A stretch of 64,000 nt of DNA from Pseudomonadota bacterium (GTDB taxonomy: Bacteria; Pseudomonadota; Gammaproteobacteria; UBA1113), in assembly GCA_021782495.1 (NCBI GenBank), contig JAJXUV010000007.1, positions 45,648 through 109,647 of the forward strand. Reading direction: 5' to 3'. Position 1 is the stretch's first letter. Each line of letters begins with the position of its first letter. Under the pieces are notes generated by a model, which saw only the letters and a list, made by a program, of their open reading frames with translations, ran no database searches and had not been told where the DNA came from. Shown here one piece after another: positions 34,223 through 47,210 of the stretch. The translations under genes were made by a program, and so were the position numbers.

Positions 34223-35662
34223 CTATGGTGGTAAAGGCTTAAAATATTCTCTATCGTCATCAGGATATTGCTTTTTAAACTGGTTATAATACGCTTTATA
34301 CAGGCAATACGCACCGCCTAGTACGACAGGATAGACTGGCCCTACGCTCAATAGAGATATACCTGCGGCTACAATGCCTGCCGCGATGCCTAGACCTATA
34401 CCACTGCTCAGAAGACCGATACCTGCGCCTACGCATAAGATAGTCAGACAGCCAAAAATGATAATAGCGGCCGCCTTAACAGGATGTTTTCTAATAAATT
34501 TTCCGATACGACTTTCTTTTTTTCGATTGTGTTCCCTCAGTAATCGAAAAGTCAGATCGGCATTGGCTAAGGGTTTTTCGCTTATTGGCGTATCAATTTC
34601 AGCCTTTCCTCGGTCTGATTTTTCATTGATTTCTACTTCCTGTTTAGACTCAAAAAATGACGGTCCTCTCTCAGAGGCATTAGAGGCTACACCAGAGCGT
34701 CTAGGGTTGGGTACCTCTAGAGTAATTTCTCTTAATTTAAATAGCTCGCTTCTTAATCTTTTACCGTAGTTTTCAATCCCTTCGCAGACGGGTATTTGCT
34801 CTTTTAGATCTTCGCGATTTTCTCTAGAACGTCTGTACTTCTCGATGAACGTAATAGCTATATTGAGTTCGGAGACATAGTTGTCGTACAGTTCATTTGC
34901 TTCTAAGCGAGATTTCACTGTAGCAATAATCTCGACAGCAGACCAGAAACCTAAGCGGTCAGACAGTTTGTTGGGATCTGAAACGAGCCATGGCTTGTCT
35001 GGCGGAGGAACAAAGATAGTTGAATCTTGAATAATAAGAGGTACAGAGTTCTGAAGGATGGATAAGCTCAGGTCCAACAGCCATCTTCTCTTTAATTCGG
35101 CAGTGTGTTTTTGAAGTTCTATAAGATCTTGTAAAAAAGCTTCAATAAAAGCTTTTTTTTCGGTTATTAATTCCTGTTCTTTTGTTGTTAGCTCCGCAAT
35201 AGAAGATTTTTTCCATGCTTCTAAACGTTGTTTTTCCGGCCTTATATTTTCCTCTTTTTCTTCTTTTTTCGCTAATTCTTGTTCTTTGGATTGTAGAGCT
35301 TTGCAAAAAGCCTTTCTTTGTGCCTTTAGCGCTTTTTTTGCCTGTTGAAAATGGCAATTAAGAATTGACAGAATGTTAAGATAAATTTCAGATTTAAGAG
35401 AAACTTCATCGGGCTCATACAAAATAGCGCTACATGTACGAATGTATCTTTTAATTATTTCAAGTGCTGGCTTGAGCTGGCCGATCTGATTTTTATCAAT
35501 TGAACTCTCATCTACAGAAAACAGCACATCCGAAATAGTGCTTAAAGCAGTGTTTAACTCTTCTGGCCACTCTCTATTTGGATCAAAAATAAAGGGTGCT
35601 GTTTTTGTAAGGGTAGGGTGTATGTTTTGCGATCGTGGAGAAAAACTCGAACTAGCAGCCAT
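34223..35662 (-). CDS. Effector-like coiled-coil protein with C-terminal membrane module
   Basis: This 479-residue protein has an N-terminal helical part, then a long Lys/Glu coiled coil at about residues 100-195 (AKKALKAQRKAFCKALQSK; EELAKKEEKEENI-like). A middle domain (WLVSDPNKLSDRLGFWSAVEIIATVKSRLEANELYDNYVSEL) and a disordered acidic linker follow. At about 389, FIRKHPVKAAAIIIFG opens a Gly/Ala/Ile-rich double membrane hairpin, before a basic-acidic tail ending KPLPP. The module matches those at 22216, 47385 and 48616. I start at MAASSSF (GAGGG upstream); the upstream frame runs into tRNA-Phe. Only 39 bases separate the ATG from the tRNA 3' end, so it appears to be transcribed from the tRNA promoter. 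Function is unknown. Confidence 0.7.
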   Translation of the reverse strand: MAASSSFSPRSQNIHPTLTKTAPFIFDPNREWPEELNTALSTISDVLFSVDESSIDKNQIGQLKPALEIIKRYIRTCSAILYEPDEVSLKSEIYLNILSILNCHFQQAKKALKAQRKAFCKALQSKEQELAKKEEKEENIRPEKQRLEAWKKSSIAELTTKEQELITEKKAFIEAFLQDLIELQKHTAELKRRWLLDLSLSILQNSVPLIIQDSTIFVPPPDKPWLVSDPNKLSDRLGFWSAVEIIATVKSRLEANELYDNYVSELNIAITFIEKYRRSRENREDLKEQIPVCEGIENYGKRLRSELFKLREITLEVPNPRRSGVASNASERGPSFFESKQEVEINEKSDRGKAEIDTPISEKPLANADLTFRLLREHNRKKESRIGKFIRKHPVKAAAIIIFGCLTILCVGAGIGLLSSGIGLGIAAGIVAAGISLLSVGPVYPVVLGGAYCLYKAYYNQFKKQYPDDDREYFKPLPP

Positions 35663-35701
35663 GATACCCTCTTTATTTTTAAGTGCCACACTTCGCTTGT
35701 A

Positions 35702-35777
<76 letters not shown>

Positions 35778-35792
35778 GTATGGAATGCTCTT

Positions 35793-35821
35793 ATTAAACT
35801 CTATTAAACTTCTAAAGTCAA
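35793..35821 (-). promoter_or_regulatory. tRNA-Phe promoter
   Basis: On the minus strand TTGACT (35821-35816) and TTTAAT (35798-35793) are separated by 17 bases, and the tRNA begins 15 bases after the -10. It probably also drives the unknown gene behind the tRNA. Confidence 0.65.
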
Positions 35822-35970
35822 TAGGTAATAAAAATAACTGCGCCGCGGCTCCGAATAGTGGGGTATTAAGACTGGCATCAAAAGCCTAGACCTGCTATCA
35901 TTACCTAATTAAACAATAATGACTATTTTTTGCCCACTTTGCTGGGTGTCGTTTTTTAGAGGAGCACATT

Positions 35971-36426
35971 ATGGCTAAGAAATTGGTGCAGGAAACGCCC
36001 AATACCCATGTCGTTGGTTTGCCGGGCATTGCCCCTTATCAGGCCAAAAAAAATGAGAAATACATGAACGAAGGGCAACAAGCGCATTTTCGGCTCATTT
36101 TGATTGCTGTCAAGCAACAATTGATGGAAGGCAGTGATGCGACGGTAGAAAGTTTACGGGAAGACGATAAAGAATTGGCCGATCCGGCTGATAAAGCCAC
36201 GCGTGAAGAAATCATCGGATTGATGTTGCGCGCTAGCGATCGAGAAGGTAAATTGTTGCGTAAAACAGAAGAAGCTTTGCAACGGTTGGATGATGGAGAG
36301 TATGGTTACTGTGAAAGCTGTGGTGAGGAAATTGGCATTAAACGCTTGGAAGCGCGACCCACAGCCACTTTGTGTATCGATTGTAAAACACTCGATGAAA
36401 TTCGTGAAAAGCAAAGGGGGAGTTAA
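35971..36426 (+). CDS. dksA: RNA polymerase-binding transcription factor DksA
   Basis: This 151-residue secondary-channel factor acts with ppGpp in the stringent response. The coiled-coil tip DPADKATREE and the zinc finger CESCGEEIGIKRLEARPTATLCIDCK (C-x2-C-x17-C-x2-C) are complete. AGAGGAG precedes the ATG. An extended -10 (TGCTATCAT) lies about 75 bases upstream. The leader contains a small hairpin (GCCCA...TGGGTGTC) followed by six T, which might attenuate transcription. The tRNA operon at 54523 has the GC-rich discriminator expected of a DksA/ppGpp target. Confidence 0.96.
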   Translation: MAKKLVQETPNTHVVGLPGIAPYQAKKNEKYMNEGQQAHFRLILIAVKQQLMEGSDATVESLREDDKELADPADKATREEIIGLMLRASDREGKLLRKTEEALQRLDDGEYGYCESCGEEIGIKRLEARPTATLCIDCKTLDEIREKQRGS

Positions 36427-36429
36427 GTC

Positions 36430-37605
36430 ATGGAATATTTATTTGGACTTTTAAATTTATCTTGGTGGCAATATATCGTGGTGACTTTAGTGTTTATGCA
36501 CATCACTGTCATTTCCATTACTTTGTATTTACACCGCGCTTCTGCGCACCGCGCCTTGGAATTGCACCCCATTGCGTCCCATTTTTTTCGGTTTTGGTTG
36601 TGGCTGACGACGGCTGCGATTACGAAGGAATGGGTTGCCGTACATCGGAAACACCATTCTACCGCGGACACCAAAGACGATCCGCACAGCCCACAAATTT
36701 ATGGTTTAAAAACCGTATTGACTCAAGGGTATGAACTTTACAAAAAAGAAGCCATGAATCGAGACACAGTAGAGCGTTATGGTCAAGGAACGCCGGATGA
36801 TTGGGTAGAACGTCATGTGTACACGCCACGCAGTAATTGGGGTATCGCTATTTTATTCGTAGTGGATGTGGTTTTATTCGGCATTCCTGGAGTCGTGATC
36901 TGGGCTGTGCAAATGATGTGTATGCCCGTGTTGGCCGCAGGGATGATCAATGGCGTGGGGCATTATTTTGGCTATAGAAATTTTGAAACCCCGGATGCTT
37001 CCACCAATGTCATGCCTTGGGGGATTATCGCAGGTGGAGAAGAATTGCATAATAACCACCATGCTTTTGGGGCTTCCGCCAAATTGTCTTTGCACCGTTT
37101 TGAATTTGATATTGGTTGGATGTACATACGCGTTTTGCAATTTTTAAAATTAGCTAAACCCAAACGCGTGATTCCGAAATTGGAGCAGACGCATGTCAAA
37201 GACATTGATCTTAGCACTTTGACGACTTTGGTAACCCACAAATTTCACTTTTTGAAACAATATGGCGAAATGGTCATCAAACCCATTGTGCGACAGCATT
37301 TGGCAAAAGATAGGACTCGACGTCATTTGTGGCTTGAAGCCAAAACTTGGTTGAAGCGTGGCGACGATCGCATCGATGCTAAAACGCACAAAGGGCTACA
37401 AACCTTATTGTCTTCTTGCAATGAATTGAATGTGGTGTATCAATTTAAAATGCGCTTGCAAGCCATTTGGGGCAAAGCGGTGGCAAACAATGGTGAATTA
37501 GTACAACAATTAAAGCAATGGTGTGTCGATGCAGAAAAAGCCGGCATTCAAACTTTGAAACAATTTTCTTTGCAGCTGTCGACTTTGAATATAGCGAAGG
37601 ACTAA
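36430..37605 (+). CDS. Acyl-CoA/acyl-lipid fatty acid desaturase
   Basis: This 391-residue membrane di-iron desaturase has the three His boxes [17 protein letters not shown] and ELHNNHHAF. The hydrophobic segments ([52 protein letters not shown]) are arranged as in delta-9 desaturases. The C-terminal third is a basic soluble extension. It starts 3 bases after dksA and its stop overlaps the glyQ ATG, so the four genes dksA-desaturase-glyQ-glyS form one operon. Confidence 0.9.
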   Translation: MEYLFGLLNLSWWQYIVVTLVFMHITVISITLYLHRASAHRALELHPIASHFFRFWLWLTTAAITKEWVAVHRKHHSTADTKDDPHSPQIYGLKTVLTQGYELYKKEAMNRDTVERYGQGTPDDWVERHVYTPRSNWGIAILFVVDVVLFGIPGVVIWAVQMMCMPVLAAGMINGVGHYFGYRNFETPDASTNVMPWGIIAGGEELHNNHHAFGASAKLSLHRFEFDIGWMYIRVLQFLKLAKPKRVIPKLEQTHVKDIDLSTLTTLVTHKFHFLKQYGEMVIKPIVRQHLAKDRTRRHLWLEAKTWLKRGDDRIDAKTHKGLQTLLSSCNELNVVYQFKMRLQAIWGKAVANNGELVQQLKQWCVDAEKAGIQTLKQFSLQLSTLNIAKD

Positions 37606-38528
37606 TGGCAGAAAAACCCAGTTTCCAAGCAATTATTCAAATTTTAGAGCAATTTTGGCAAAAACAAGGTTGCGTGATCTTGCAGCCATTAGGTCTGGAA
37701 GTGGGGGCGGGGACTTTTCATCCGCAGACTTTTTTAAAAGCCATTGGTCCGGAGCCCTGGTCTTGTGTGTACGTGCAACCTTGTAGACGCCCTATTGATG
37801 GTCGTTATGGCGAAAATCCCAATCGAGTGCAACACTATTATCAATTGCAAGTCATCTTAAAGCCGGCACCCTTAAATATCCAAGACTTGTATTTGGATTC
37901 CTTGCGGGCTTTGAATATCGATCCTTTGGAACACGACATTCGTTTTGTGGAAGACAATTGGGCTTCACCGACTTTAGGGGCATGGGGCTTGGGTTGGGAA
38001 GTGTGGCAAGATGGAATGGAAGTCAGTCAATTTACCTATTTTCAACAAGCAGGCGGTTTGGATTGTGTGCCCGTGACCGGTGAACTCACTTATGGTTTAG
38101 AACGTTTGGCGATGTACTTGCAGGGCGTCAATAATTTATTTGACATTGTCTGGGGGGAAAATGCTTCGGGAACCGTGACTTATGGCGATCTTTTCTTACA
38201 AAATGAAGAAGAAATGTCACGTTATAATTTTGAATGTGCAGATATTCCTTGGTTGTTCCAAGAATTTGATCACTGCGAAAGCGAAGGGCATCGTTTACTC
38301 GAGTTAAATTTAGTATTACCCGCGTATGAAATGGCAATCAAAGCCTCGCACGCCTTCAATTTATTAGATGCGCGTCACGCTATTTCGATATCAAAACGTC
38401 AAAGCACTATTTTGCGTTTGCGTACTTTAGCGATCGAGATCGCCAAGCGTTATTATGAAGGACGTGAACAAAAGGGATTCCCCTTGTTGGAAAAAGGCCG
38501 AAAAGGGAGACAATATGTTGACTTGTGA
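37605..38528 (+). CDS. glyQ: Glycyl-tRNA synthetase alpha subunit
   Basis: This is the catalytic chain of the bacterial alpha2beta2 enzyme, 307 residues. [46 protein letters not shown] is the conserved N-terminus, and [30 protein letters not shown] contains class II motif 2. The ATG overlaps the desaturase stop (TAATG). The 3' end overlaps glyS by 14 bases. Confidence 0.97.
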   Translation: MAEKPSFQAIIQILEQFWQKQGCVILQPLGLEVGAGTFHPQTFLKAIGPEPWSCVYVQPCRRPIDGRYGENPNRVQHYYQLQVILKPAPLNIQDLYLDSLRALNIDPLEHDIRFVEDNWASPTLGAWGLGWEVWQDGMEVSQFTYFQQAGGLDCVPVTGELTYGLERLAMYLQGVNNLFDIVWGENASGTVTYGDLFLQNEEEMSRYNFECADIPWLFQEFDHCESEGHRLLELNLVLPAYEMAIKASHAFNLLDARHAISISKRQSTILRLRTLAIEIAKRYYEGREQKGFPLLEKGRKGRQYVDL

Positions 38529-40626
38529 AGATTTTTTGTTGGAAATTGGCTGTGAAGAATTACCGGCAGGCATACAACCCGTGTTGATCCAAGCCTTGAA
38601 AAAAGGGTTTCAAGTAAATTTATTAGAAAATGGGTTAGAGCATGGAACGATACACACTTATGTCACACCGCGTCGTTTAGCGATCCTCATCGAAAAATTG
38701 CAAGAACAAATGCCGGCTCGCAAAATAGAACGCAAAGGTCCTTTGCTCAGTTTGGCTTTGGATGCACAAGGTGCACCGACGGCAGTCGGTTTGGGTTTTG
38801 CCAAATCTTGTGGTGTTGATTTCAAGGCTTTGGAACGAATGACCACCGACAAAGGTGATTGCCTTTATTATTCTCGAGAAGAGTCTGGCCAGCGAACAAC
38901 GGATTTATTACCCGCTTTATGTGAAAAAATCATCAAAGTGCTGCCCATTGCCAAATCGATGCGTTGGGGAGAAGGGGATGTCCGTTTTGCTAGACCCGTT
39001 CATTGGATTGTGTTGTTGTTCGGAAAAGAAGTGTTGCCTGCACACATTTTAGGACAAAAAAGCGATCGCCTAACCTATGGCCATCGTTTTCACCATCCCC
39101 AAGCGATTTCGATAGCAGAGCCTAAACAATACGAAAGGGTATTAGAAAAAGCCTATGTGATTGCAGATGCAGAAAAGCGCCGTGCTTTGATTGTGCGTGT
39201 TTCAAAAGAAATTGCAGAAATGATCAAGGGCGAGGTACTTTTCAATGAAGATTTATTGAATGAAGTTACGGCGATCGTCGAATGGCCAGTGCCTTTGTTG
39301 GGGCAATTCGATCCGTATTTTTTAAAAATACCTTATGAAGCCTTGATGTTAGCGATGCAACACCACCAAAAAACCTTTTCAGTGCAAAATAAAGAAGGGC
39401 AATTAATGCCTTATTTTATTTGTGTGAGCAACATCGACAGTCGCGATCCCAACGAAGTGGTGCGCGGTAATGAGCGTGTGATCAATGCACGTTTAAGCGA
39501 TGCCAAATTCTTTTTCGATACGGATGGCAAACACAGTTTGGCTTTTATGGCCAAACGATTGGGCGAAATTATTTTTTACGCGCATTTGGGAAGTTTAGAA
39601 GACAAAGCAAATCGCATTGCCACTTTGGCAGAATGTATGGCGGATACTTTAGATTTAAATCGCGAAGAAGCGAAACGCGCAGGGGAATTGTGCAAAGCGG
39701 ATTTGGTGTCGGATATGGTCGGTGAATTTCCCGAATTGCAAGGTATTATGGGTGGCTATTATGCGGCGCATCATGAAACACCCGCGGTTGCCAAAGCGAT
39801 TGCCGAACATTATCGACCGCGTTTTGCCAAAGACGATTTGCCGGCTTCTGCTTTAGGCGCTGTGGTGGCGATCGCCGATAAACTCGATACTTTGGTTGGG
39901 ATTTTTGCGGCAGGCGAAATTCCCAAAGGTGATAAAGATCCTTTTGGACTGAGGCGCGCCGTTTTAGGGGTGTTGAAAATTATTTTGGCCAGACAATGGC
40001 CTTTGAATCTCGAGACTTTGTTGGAAAAAACAGTCGACATTTACAAAAAACAAGCTGAGCATCCTTCGATTGCTTTGGATAAAGCGTTCATACAAAAAAT
40101 AGAATCTAAGTCTTTAGTAAAACAAATCTTTGATTTTATGATGGAACGCTTTAGATACCATTATTTAGAAGAAGGGGTATCGGTGGAATTATTTGAATCG
40201 GTGTTGGCTGTAAAAGCGCGAGAACCGCATGATTTTGATTTGCGTTTGCAAGCTATGAAAGCCTTTTCTCAATTGCCGCAGAGTAGCGCATTGACGGCGG
40301 CGAATAAACGGGTGACTCGTATTCTGGAAAAAGAAGCCAAGACTTTAACCGAAGCAAAAGTGCAAGAATCTTTGTTAGTGGAAGCAGCAGAAAAAGCTTT
40401 GTGGCAGGCTTTGGAAGAAAAGAAAAAAGAAGTTTCTGTTTTATGTGAAGTAAAAAAATATGCAGAAACTTTGTTAAAGTTGGTTTCATTGCAACCTTTT
40501 ATTGATGACTTTTTTGATAACACCATGGTGATGGTAGACGATGAAAAATTGCGTAAAAATCGTTTGGCTTTGTTATGGCAGTTATGTCAGTTGCTGAGCG
40601 CAGTTGCTGATTTGTCTTGGCTATAA
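38515..40626 (+). CDS. glyS: Glycyl-tRNA synthetase beta subunit
   Basis: This 703-residue beta chain binds and orients tRNA-Gly. It has [14 protein letters not shown] at the N-terminus, [10 protein letters not shown], the tRNA-binding [21 protein letters not shown], and [16 protein letters not shown] near residue 490. I start at MLTCEDF (AAAGGGAGAC upstream), inside the glyQ end. A family C repeat follows. Confidence 0.97.
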   Translation: MLTCEDFLLEIGCEELPAGIQPVLIQALKKGFQVNLLENGLEHGTIHTYVTPRRLAILIEKLQEQMPARKIERKGPLLSLALDAQGAPTAVGLGFAKSCGVDFKALERMTTDKGDCLYYSREESGQRTTDLLPALCEKIIKVLPIAKSMRWGEGDVRFARPVHWIVLLFGKEVLPAHILGQKSDRLTYGHRFHHPQAISIAEPKQYERVLEKAYVIADAEKRRALIVRVSKEIAEMIKGEVLFNEDLLNEVTAIVEWPVPLLGQFDPYFLKIPYEALMLAMQHHQKTFSVQNKEGQLMPYFICVSNIDSRDPNEVVRGNERVINARLSDAKFFFDTDGKHSLAFMAKRLGEIIFYAHLGSLEDKANRIATLAECMADTLDLNREEAKRAGELCKADLVSDMVGEFPELQGIMGGYYAAHHETPAVAKAIAEHYRPRFAKDDLPASALGAVVAIADKLDTLVGIFAAGEIPKGDKDPFGLRRAVLGVLKIILARQWPLNLETLLEKTVDIYKKQAEHPSIALDKAFIQKIESKSLVKQIFDFMMERFRYHYLEEGVSVELFESVLAVKAREPHDFDLRLQAMKAFSQLPQSSALTAANKRVTRILEKEAKTLTEAKVQESLLVEAAEKALWQALEEKKKEVSVLCEVKKYAETLLKLVSLQPFIDDFFDNTMVMVDDEKLRKNRLALLWQLCQLLSAVADLSWL

Positions 40627-40651
40627 AAGCAGGTCTATCATTAACTATAGC

Positions 40652-40842
40652 TCTGTCATCACCCGGAATACCGAATGCAAGCTCTCGACAAGGCCGTTAG
40701 GCCGCAGTCGGGGAACCAGGCGATCTTTAAGCTTCGGGAAACTTCGAAAATCAACCCTCTTTTCCAGATCTCCTGGATCTCCGGCTTCGGTCGCTGCGTG
40801 ACCTTGCCGAGAGCTTGCATTCGGTACTCCCGGTAATGACAG
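40652..40842. repeat. Family C long inverted repeat
   Basis: The arms TCTGTCATCACCCGGAATAC, then CGAATGCAAGCTCTCGACAAGG, and the reverse complement (CCTTGCCGAGAGCTTGCATTCGG, then TACTCCCGGTAATGACAGA) are about 43 bases with a few mismatches. The middle is about 105 bases. It fills most of the 325-base glyS-gyrB gap. No gene is seen inside. The TGTCAT...ATGACA ends resemble those of family B. Confidence 0.85.
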
Positions 40843-40897
40843 ACTTTTGTTGCGTCACGTTCATTACTTTGTCGCCTGTACCACGACGCTTAAATTA

Positions 40898-40906
40898 TGG
40901 TATAAT
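40898..40906 (+). promoter_or_regulatory. gyrB promoter, extended -10
   Basis: TGGTATAAT is an extended -10 located 46 bases before the gyrB ATG. No good -35 is seen, as is common with extended -10 promoters. It lies just outside the family C repeat. Confidence 0.55.
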
Positions 40907-40951
40907 TTCCCTTTTAATAATAGTCACGGTTCCAGCAAATGAGGTCCCTAG

Positions 40952-43369
<2,418 letters not shown>

Positions 43370-43387
43370 AGTGTGCGGTAAACACAT

Positions 43388-43553
43388 TTGAAGATGCGAA
43401 GGGGCGGCGCCCGAAGGTTTCGCTGCCCGTGTGTCAAACACGCCGTAAATACATCCATGTAGGCTCGGACGCCGCATCCATGCAGCGTACGGTTTGACAC
43501 ATCGGGACAGCGAGACCTTCGGGCTTTTCTCATGATTAAATTCACATCTTCAG
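43388..43553. repeat. Family D inverted repeat
   Basis: Nested arms: GAAGATGCGAA pairs with the outer right end, CCCGAAGGTTTCGCTG pairs with CAGCGAGACCTTCGGG, and GTGTGTCAAAC pairs with GTTTGACACAT. The centre contains CCGTAAATACATCCATGTAG and CGCCGCATCCATGCAGCG. It occupies nearly all of the gyrB-dapB gap. Confidence 0.85.
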
Positions 43554-43579
43554 TGCGTTTAAAGTAGGGAGAGAGGAAG

Positions 43580-44314
43580 ATGAGTATTCGAGTATTAGTC
43601 AATGGTGCTTTGGGCCGTATGGGCTCGGAAGTGGTGCGAACGCTAAAAGGCAATGACAAATTTAATTTGGTCGGGACTTGTGGCCGAAGTGATGATTTGG
43701 TGGCGTCTATTCAACACAGCCAGGCGGAAGTGGTGGTCGATTTTACCAATGCCGATGTGGTGTTTGAAAATACTCAAAAAATTTTAAAAGCAGGCGCAAG
43801 ACCCGTCATTGGAACAACGGGTTTATTGCTTCCGCAAGTGGAAACATTGCAAAAAATGGCGAAAGCAGAGCAAATCGGCGGAATCATTGCGCCGAATTGT
43901 GCACTCGGTGGTGTACTAATGATGAAATATGCTACGCAGTGGATAAAATATTTTCCAAATGCAGAAATCATTGAATTGCACCATGATGGCAAATTAGATG
44001 CACCTTCAGGAACGGCTTTACGTACAGCGCAAGCTATGTCCGCTTTGAGAACGAAAGTACCAGAAATGAAATCAGAACGGGTCTTGGTCGAAGGCGCGCG
44101 CGGTGCAGACGTAGAAGGCATTCACGTGCATTCAGTGCGTTTGCCCGGTTTGGTTGCACACCAAGAAATTATTTTTGGTGGCATGGATGAAACCTTGACC
44201 GTTCGTCACGACTCCATCAGTCGGCGTTGCTTTATGCCGGGCGTGATGTTAGCCTGTGAAAAGGTCCTTGCCTTAAAGGAACTCGTTTATGGCTTGGAAA
44301 ACATTATAGAGTAA
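43580..44314 (+). CDS. dapB: 4-hydroxy-tetrahydrodipicolinate reductase
   Basis: This 244-residue NAD(P)H reductase belongs to the lysine/diaminopimelate pathway. The dinucleotide motif is NGALGRMGSEV. The active-site segment IIELHHDGKLDAPSGTALRTAQ carries the catalytic His and the substrate-binding Lys. VHSVRLPGLVAHQEIIFGG is the conserved tetramer region. It is slightly shorter than the E. coli enzyme. GGGAGAGAGG is upstream of the start. Confidence 0.96.
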   Translation: MSIRVLVNGALGRMGSEVVRTLKGNDKFNLVGTCGRSDDLVASIQHSQAEVVVDFTNADVVFENTQKILKAGARPVIGTTGLLLPQVETLQKMAKAEQIGGIIAPNCALGGVLMMKYATQWIKYFPNAEIIELHHDGKLDAPSGTALRTAQAMSALRTKVPEMKSERVLVEGARGADVEGIHVHSVRLPGLVAHQEIIFGGMDETLTVRHDSISRRCFMPGVMLACEKVLALKELVYGLENIIE

Positions 44315-44327
44315 TAGATCTTCTTTT

Positions 44328-45239
44328 ATGAACAAGAAAACTTTAGCCGCTTTGTGTACCACCGTTTTTTTATGGGGTTCAGCCTTTGTGGCTATCCGTA
44401 TAGCGGCCCCGCATTTTTCACCAGAGGGACTGGCTTTATTGCGCTTACTGATAGGCGCTGTGCTGATGCTTCCCATTGCAGGGCGGCATTTATTCCGAAA
44501 AGTAGAGTTTCGTTGGATAGATATCCCGCACATCATTCTCTTAGCCACCATTGGGATTAGTTTATACCATGTTTTTTTAGCTTATGGAGAGCGCAGTGTG
44601 CCAGCAGGGGTAGCCAGTTTTGTGGTGGGGCAAATGCCCATTATTTCTGCCCTATTGGCTTGGTGGTTTTACAAAGAGAAAGTGTCTTTTTGGGGTTGTG
44701 TCGGCTTAATGATCAGTGTGTTGGGTGTTTCGATGATTGCTTTGGCCGGTAATCAAGAAATGGCTTTTACTCAAGGATTGTGGGCCATAATAGGCTGCAC
44801 CGTTTTTTCAGGAACTTACAATGTGCTCATTAAACCCTTGTTGTTGCGTTACGATCCCGTTGCCTTGTCGGTCTACATCATCTGGGCCAGCCTTTTGTGT
44901 TTATTACCCTATTTTCCGAACTTGATACACGATGTGCGTACCGCGCCTGCGGCCGATAGCTGGGTAGTGGTTTATTTAGGGGTATTTCCCACGGCTTTGG
45001 CCTACATCACCTGGAGTTATGCCCTGGCTTATTTGCCCACGGTTAAAGCCACTTGTTGGATGTTTATGTTGCCTTTGGTCTCTTGTTTATTAGGCTGGGC
45101 AGTTCTCAAAGAAATTCCCGATCTTTTAACCTTTTTGGGCGGCGTCATCGCGATGGGCGGCGCCATTTTGGTGACCTTGAGCAAACACAAGGCTGGAGTT
45201 GTTTCTCAGAAGAACACGGCTCTTGCAGAAGAATCCTAA
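44328..45239 (+). CDS. EamA/RhaT-type drug-metabolite transporter
   Basis: This 303-residue inner-membrane protein has ten hydrophobic segments in two EamA halves: VFLWGSAFVAIRIAAPHFSPEGLALLRLLIGA in the first, and ALAYITWSYALAYLPTVKATCWMFMLPLVSCLLGWAVLKE in the second. The substrate cannot be predicted; relatives export amino acids or metabolites. It lies 13 bases after dapB and may be co-transcribed. No ribosome site stands out except GATC/TTC-rich sequence, so the start is moderately sure. Confidence 0.87.
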   Translation: MNKKTLAALCTTVFLWGSAFVAIRIAAPHFSPEGLALLRLLIGAVLMLPIAGRHLFRKVEFRWIDIPHIILLATIGISLYHVFLAYGERSVPAGVASFVVGQMPIISALLAWWFYKEKVSFWGCVGLMISVLGVSMIALAGNQEMAFTQGLWAIIGCTVFSGTYNVLIKPLLLRYDPVALSVYIIWASLLCLLPYFPNLIHDVRTAPAADSWVVVYLGVFPTALAYITWSYALAYLPTVKATCWMFMLPLVSCLLGWAVLKEIPDLLTFLGGVIAMGGAILVTLSKHKAGVVSQKNTALAEES

Positions 45240-45287
45240 GTGTTTGAGAAATAGACAATTCTGAGGTAGTGGAGAATCCTTCGCTCC

Positions 45288-45319
45288 GAACCACCGCTCC
45301 CTGACGGTCGCGGCTCCGT
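45288..45319. repeat. Family A half-repeat, right arm
   Basis: GAACCACCGCTCCCTGACGG then TCGCGGCTCCGT, without a left arm. It lies in the 190-base gap before rpmE. A half element such as this and 27365 suggests deletion or one-ended copying. Confidence 0.78.
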
Positions 45320-45430
45320 GAATACGATAGTCATCGTGGGTGGCCGGTGATGGGCTTGTTTACCCTTGCTTTTATGAAGAACTTTTGATACCCTTTCGCC
45401 CATCGCTCAGAAATACAGAGGAATGACCCC

Positions 45431-45670
45431 ATGCAAGCAGAAATACATCCCGCCTATAAAGAGGTCGAAGTTAAATGTAGTTGTGGCTATGTCACACAAA
45501 TTCGTTCGACTTTAGGCCATGATACTCTAGCCATTGAAGTGTGCTCCCAATGCCACCCATTTTACACGGGTAAGCAAAAAATCGTGGATACAGCAGGCCG
45601 TGTAGACAAGTTTACCCGTAAATTTAAAAAGAAAAGCGGTGATAAAGCGGAAGGTGCGGCTGGAGCATGA
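45431..45670 (+). CDS. rpmE: 50S ribosomal protein L31 (zinc-binding form)
   Basis: This 79-residue protein has the CxC and CxxC zinc ligands of the C+ type: [51 protein letters not shown]. An Ala/Gly-rich tail extends the usual length. AGAGGAATG lies upstream. Confidence 0.97.
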   Translation: MQAEIHPAYKEVEVKCSCGYVTQIRSTLGHDTLAIEVCSQCHPFYTGKQKIVDTAGRVDKFTRKFKKKSGDKAEGAAGA

Positions 45671-45700
45671 ATGCTAACAGTTCACCCCAACTTAAACATG

Positions 45701-45828
45701 CGAAAAAGCACAGATTTGGATGCAGGTTGCGTGTAATTTTGAGGGGAAAAAGCGGAGTTTATATAGACATAAATGAGCATTTTTCACGTCAAAATTACAC
45801 GCAAGATGCGCCAAATATGGGCTTTTCG
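45701..45828. repeat. Family E inverted repeat, copy 1
   Basis: Arms of about 40 bases (CGAAAAAGCACAGATTTGG, then TTGCGTGTAATTTTGA) pair with the right end (TCAAAATTACACGCAAG ... CCAAATATGGGCTTTTCG). The loop holds GGAGTTTATATAGACATAAA then TGAGCA, which recurs almost unchanged in the second copy at 61016. A 63-codon frame overlaps this element and is not a gene. Confidence 0.88.
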
Positions 45829-45850
45829 AGGATAGCCCTGAGTGGTTACC

Positions 45851-47149
45851 ATGAATGAGCCTAAACCCAAACGCAACAAATGGTTCTTTCCAATCTTGGT
45901 GTGTTCCTTAGGCGCCGCCTTTTATGCCTACGAATATTTATTACGCATTACGCCTAACGTCATCTATGCCGATTTGTTTCGCTATTTTGGCATTTCGGCC
46001 ACTGGTTATGGTTTTATCAATGCTTTCTATTATTACGCTTATACCCCCATGCAATTGCCTGTCGGGATGCTGATGGATCGCTATGGTCCACGGCGTTTAT
46101 TGACTTTGGCTTGTTTGGCGTGTGCTCTAGGAACTTATCTTTTTGCTGCCACAGACAAATGGGAAATTGCGTTATTTGCGCGTTTTGTAGTGGGTTTTGG
46201 TTCAGCTTTTGCTTTTGTGGGCGTATTAAAATTGGCGACCATTTGGCTTCCTGCCAATAAGTTTGGTTTAATTGCGGGACTGATGTCTTCTTTTGGAACT
46301 TTGGTCGGGGCTTTTTTAGGCGAATTGGTCTTAGAACATTTGGTGAAAGAGTTGCATTGGCAACCTACTTTGATGATTTCGGTGGTCGTCGGGATTGTCT
46401 TAGCGATTGTGATGGCTTTGGTGATACGCGATAAACCCAAAGACAATAGCCGCAATTATTCAGCCCAGAGTGCCGAAGAACAGCCACACACCATGAAAGA
46501 AGTCTTTGAACATTCCCTTCTTTTGTTAAGAAATAAATACATTTGGTTAAATGGTCTGATTGGGTGTTTGTTGTATTTGCCTTCATCGGGTTTTGCTGAA
46601 AATTGGGAAAAACCTTATCTCATTGCGGCACACAATTTTTCCAGCCAAGATGCGGCAACGGCGGTGTCCCTCGTATTTTTAGGCTTCACTTTAGGTGGTC
46701 CTATTTATGGTTATATTTCAGATAAAATAAGCAGACGTAAATTGCCGATGTTGATCGGCGGGCTTTTAGCCGCGCTGCTGATTTCTATCGTGTTGTATGT
46801 GCCCGATTTATCGGTGACGACTATTTTTGTATTGTTGTTTTTATTTGGTGTTGCTTATGGGGCCGAAGTCTTGGTCTTTCCGGTAGGTCGTGAACTAAGT
46901 TCTAAAAAGGTGGCGGCCACCGCAGTGGCGGTGACGAATATGTTGGTGATGGTCAGCGGTTCTTTGTTGACGCCTTTGGTGGGTATTATTTTGGATTATT
47001 TGTGGAATGGCATGATGGTCAATGGCGAGCACGTTTATAGCGCTGCCAATTTTACCATTGCGTTGACAATGTTACCCATCGCTTGCATTGGCGGCGCGCT
47101 TTTGTCGGCTTTTTTGAAAGAGACGTATGGCAAGCCTTTAGAAGAATAA
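45851..47149 (+). CDS. MFS transporter
   Basis: This 432-residue protein has twelve hydrophobic segments. MFS motif A (GMLMDRYGPRRLL) lies between TM2 and TM3 and a related GYISDKISRRKLP in the second half. The N-terminus AFYAYEYLLRITPNVIYADLFRYFGIS resembles the Legionellales MFS proteins annotated as sugar- or metabolite-phosphate carriers; the substrate is not predictable. I use the ATG at 45851; a GTG three codons earlier is possible. Confidence 0.88.
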   Translation: MNEPKPKRNKWFFPILVCSLGAAFYAYEYLLRITPNVIYADLFRYFGISATGYGFINAFYYYAYTPMQLPVGMLMDRYGPRRLLTLACLACALGTYLFAATDKWEIALFARFVVGFGSAFAFVGVLKLATIWLPANKFGLIAGLMSSFGTLVGAFLGELVLEHLVKELHWQPTLMISVVVGIVLAIVMALVIRDKPKDNSRNYSAQSAEEQPHTMKEVFEHSLLLLRNKYIWLNGLIGCLLYLPSSGFAENWEKPYLIAAHNFSSQDAATAVSLVFLGFTLGGPIYGYISDKISRRKLPMLIGGLLAALLISIVLYVPDLSVTTIFVLLFLFGVAYGAEVLVFPVGRELSSKKVAATAVAVTNMLVMVSGSLLTPLVGIILDYLWNGMMVNGEHVYSAANFTIALTMLPIACIGGALLSAFLKETYGKPLEE

Positions 47150-47210
47150 ATCAATTTATTTTTGAAAGAAATTAGATCCCGTCACAATCGCCTGATAAAT
47201 AGCGATAATT

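Noticed and set aside
45667..45858. 63-codon frame starting at the rpmE stop (TGAATG)
   Set aside because: It runs through the family E inverted repeat and has no ribosome site or recognisable domain; the overlap with the rpmE stop is accidental.
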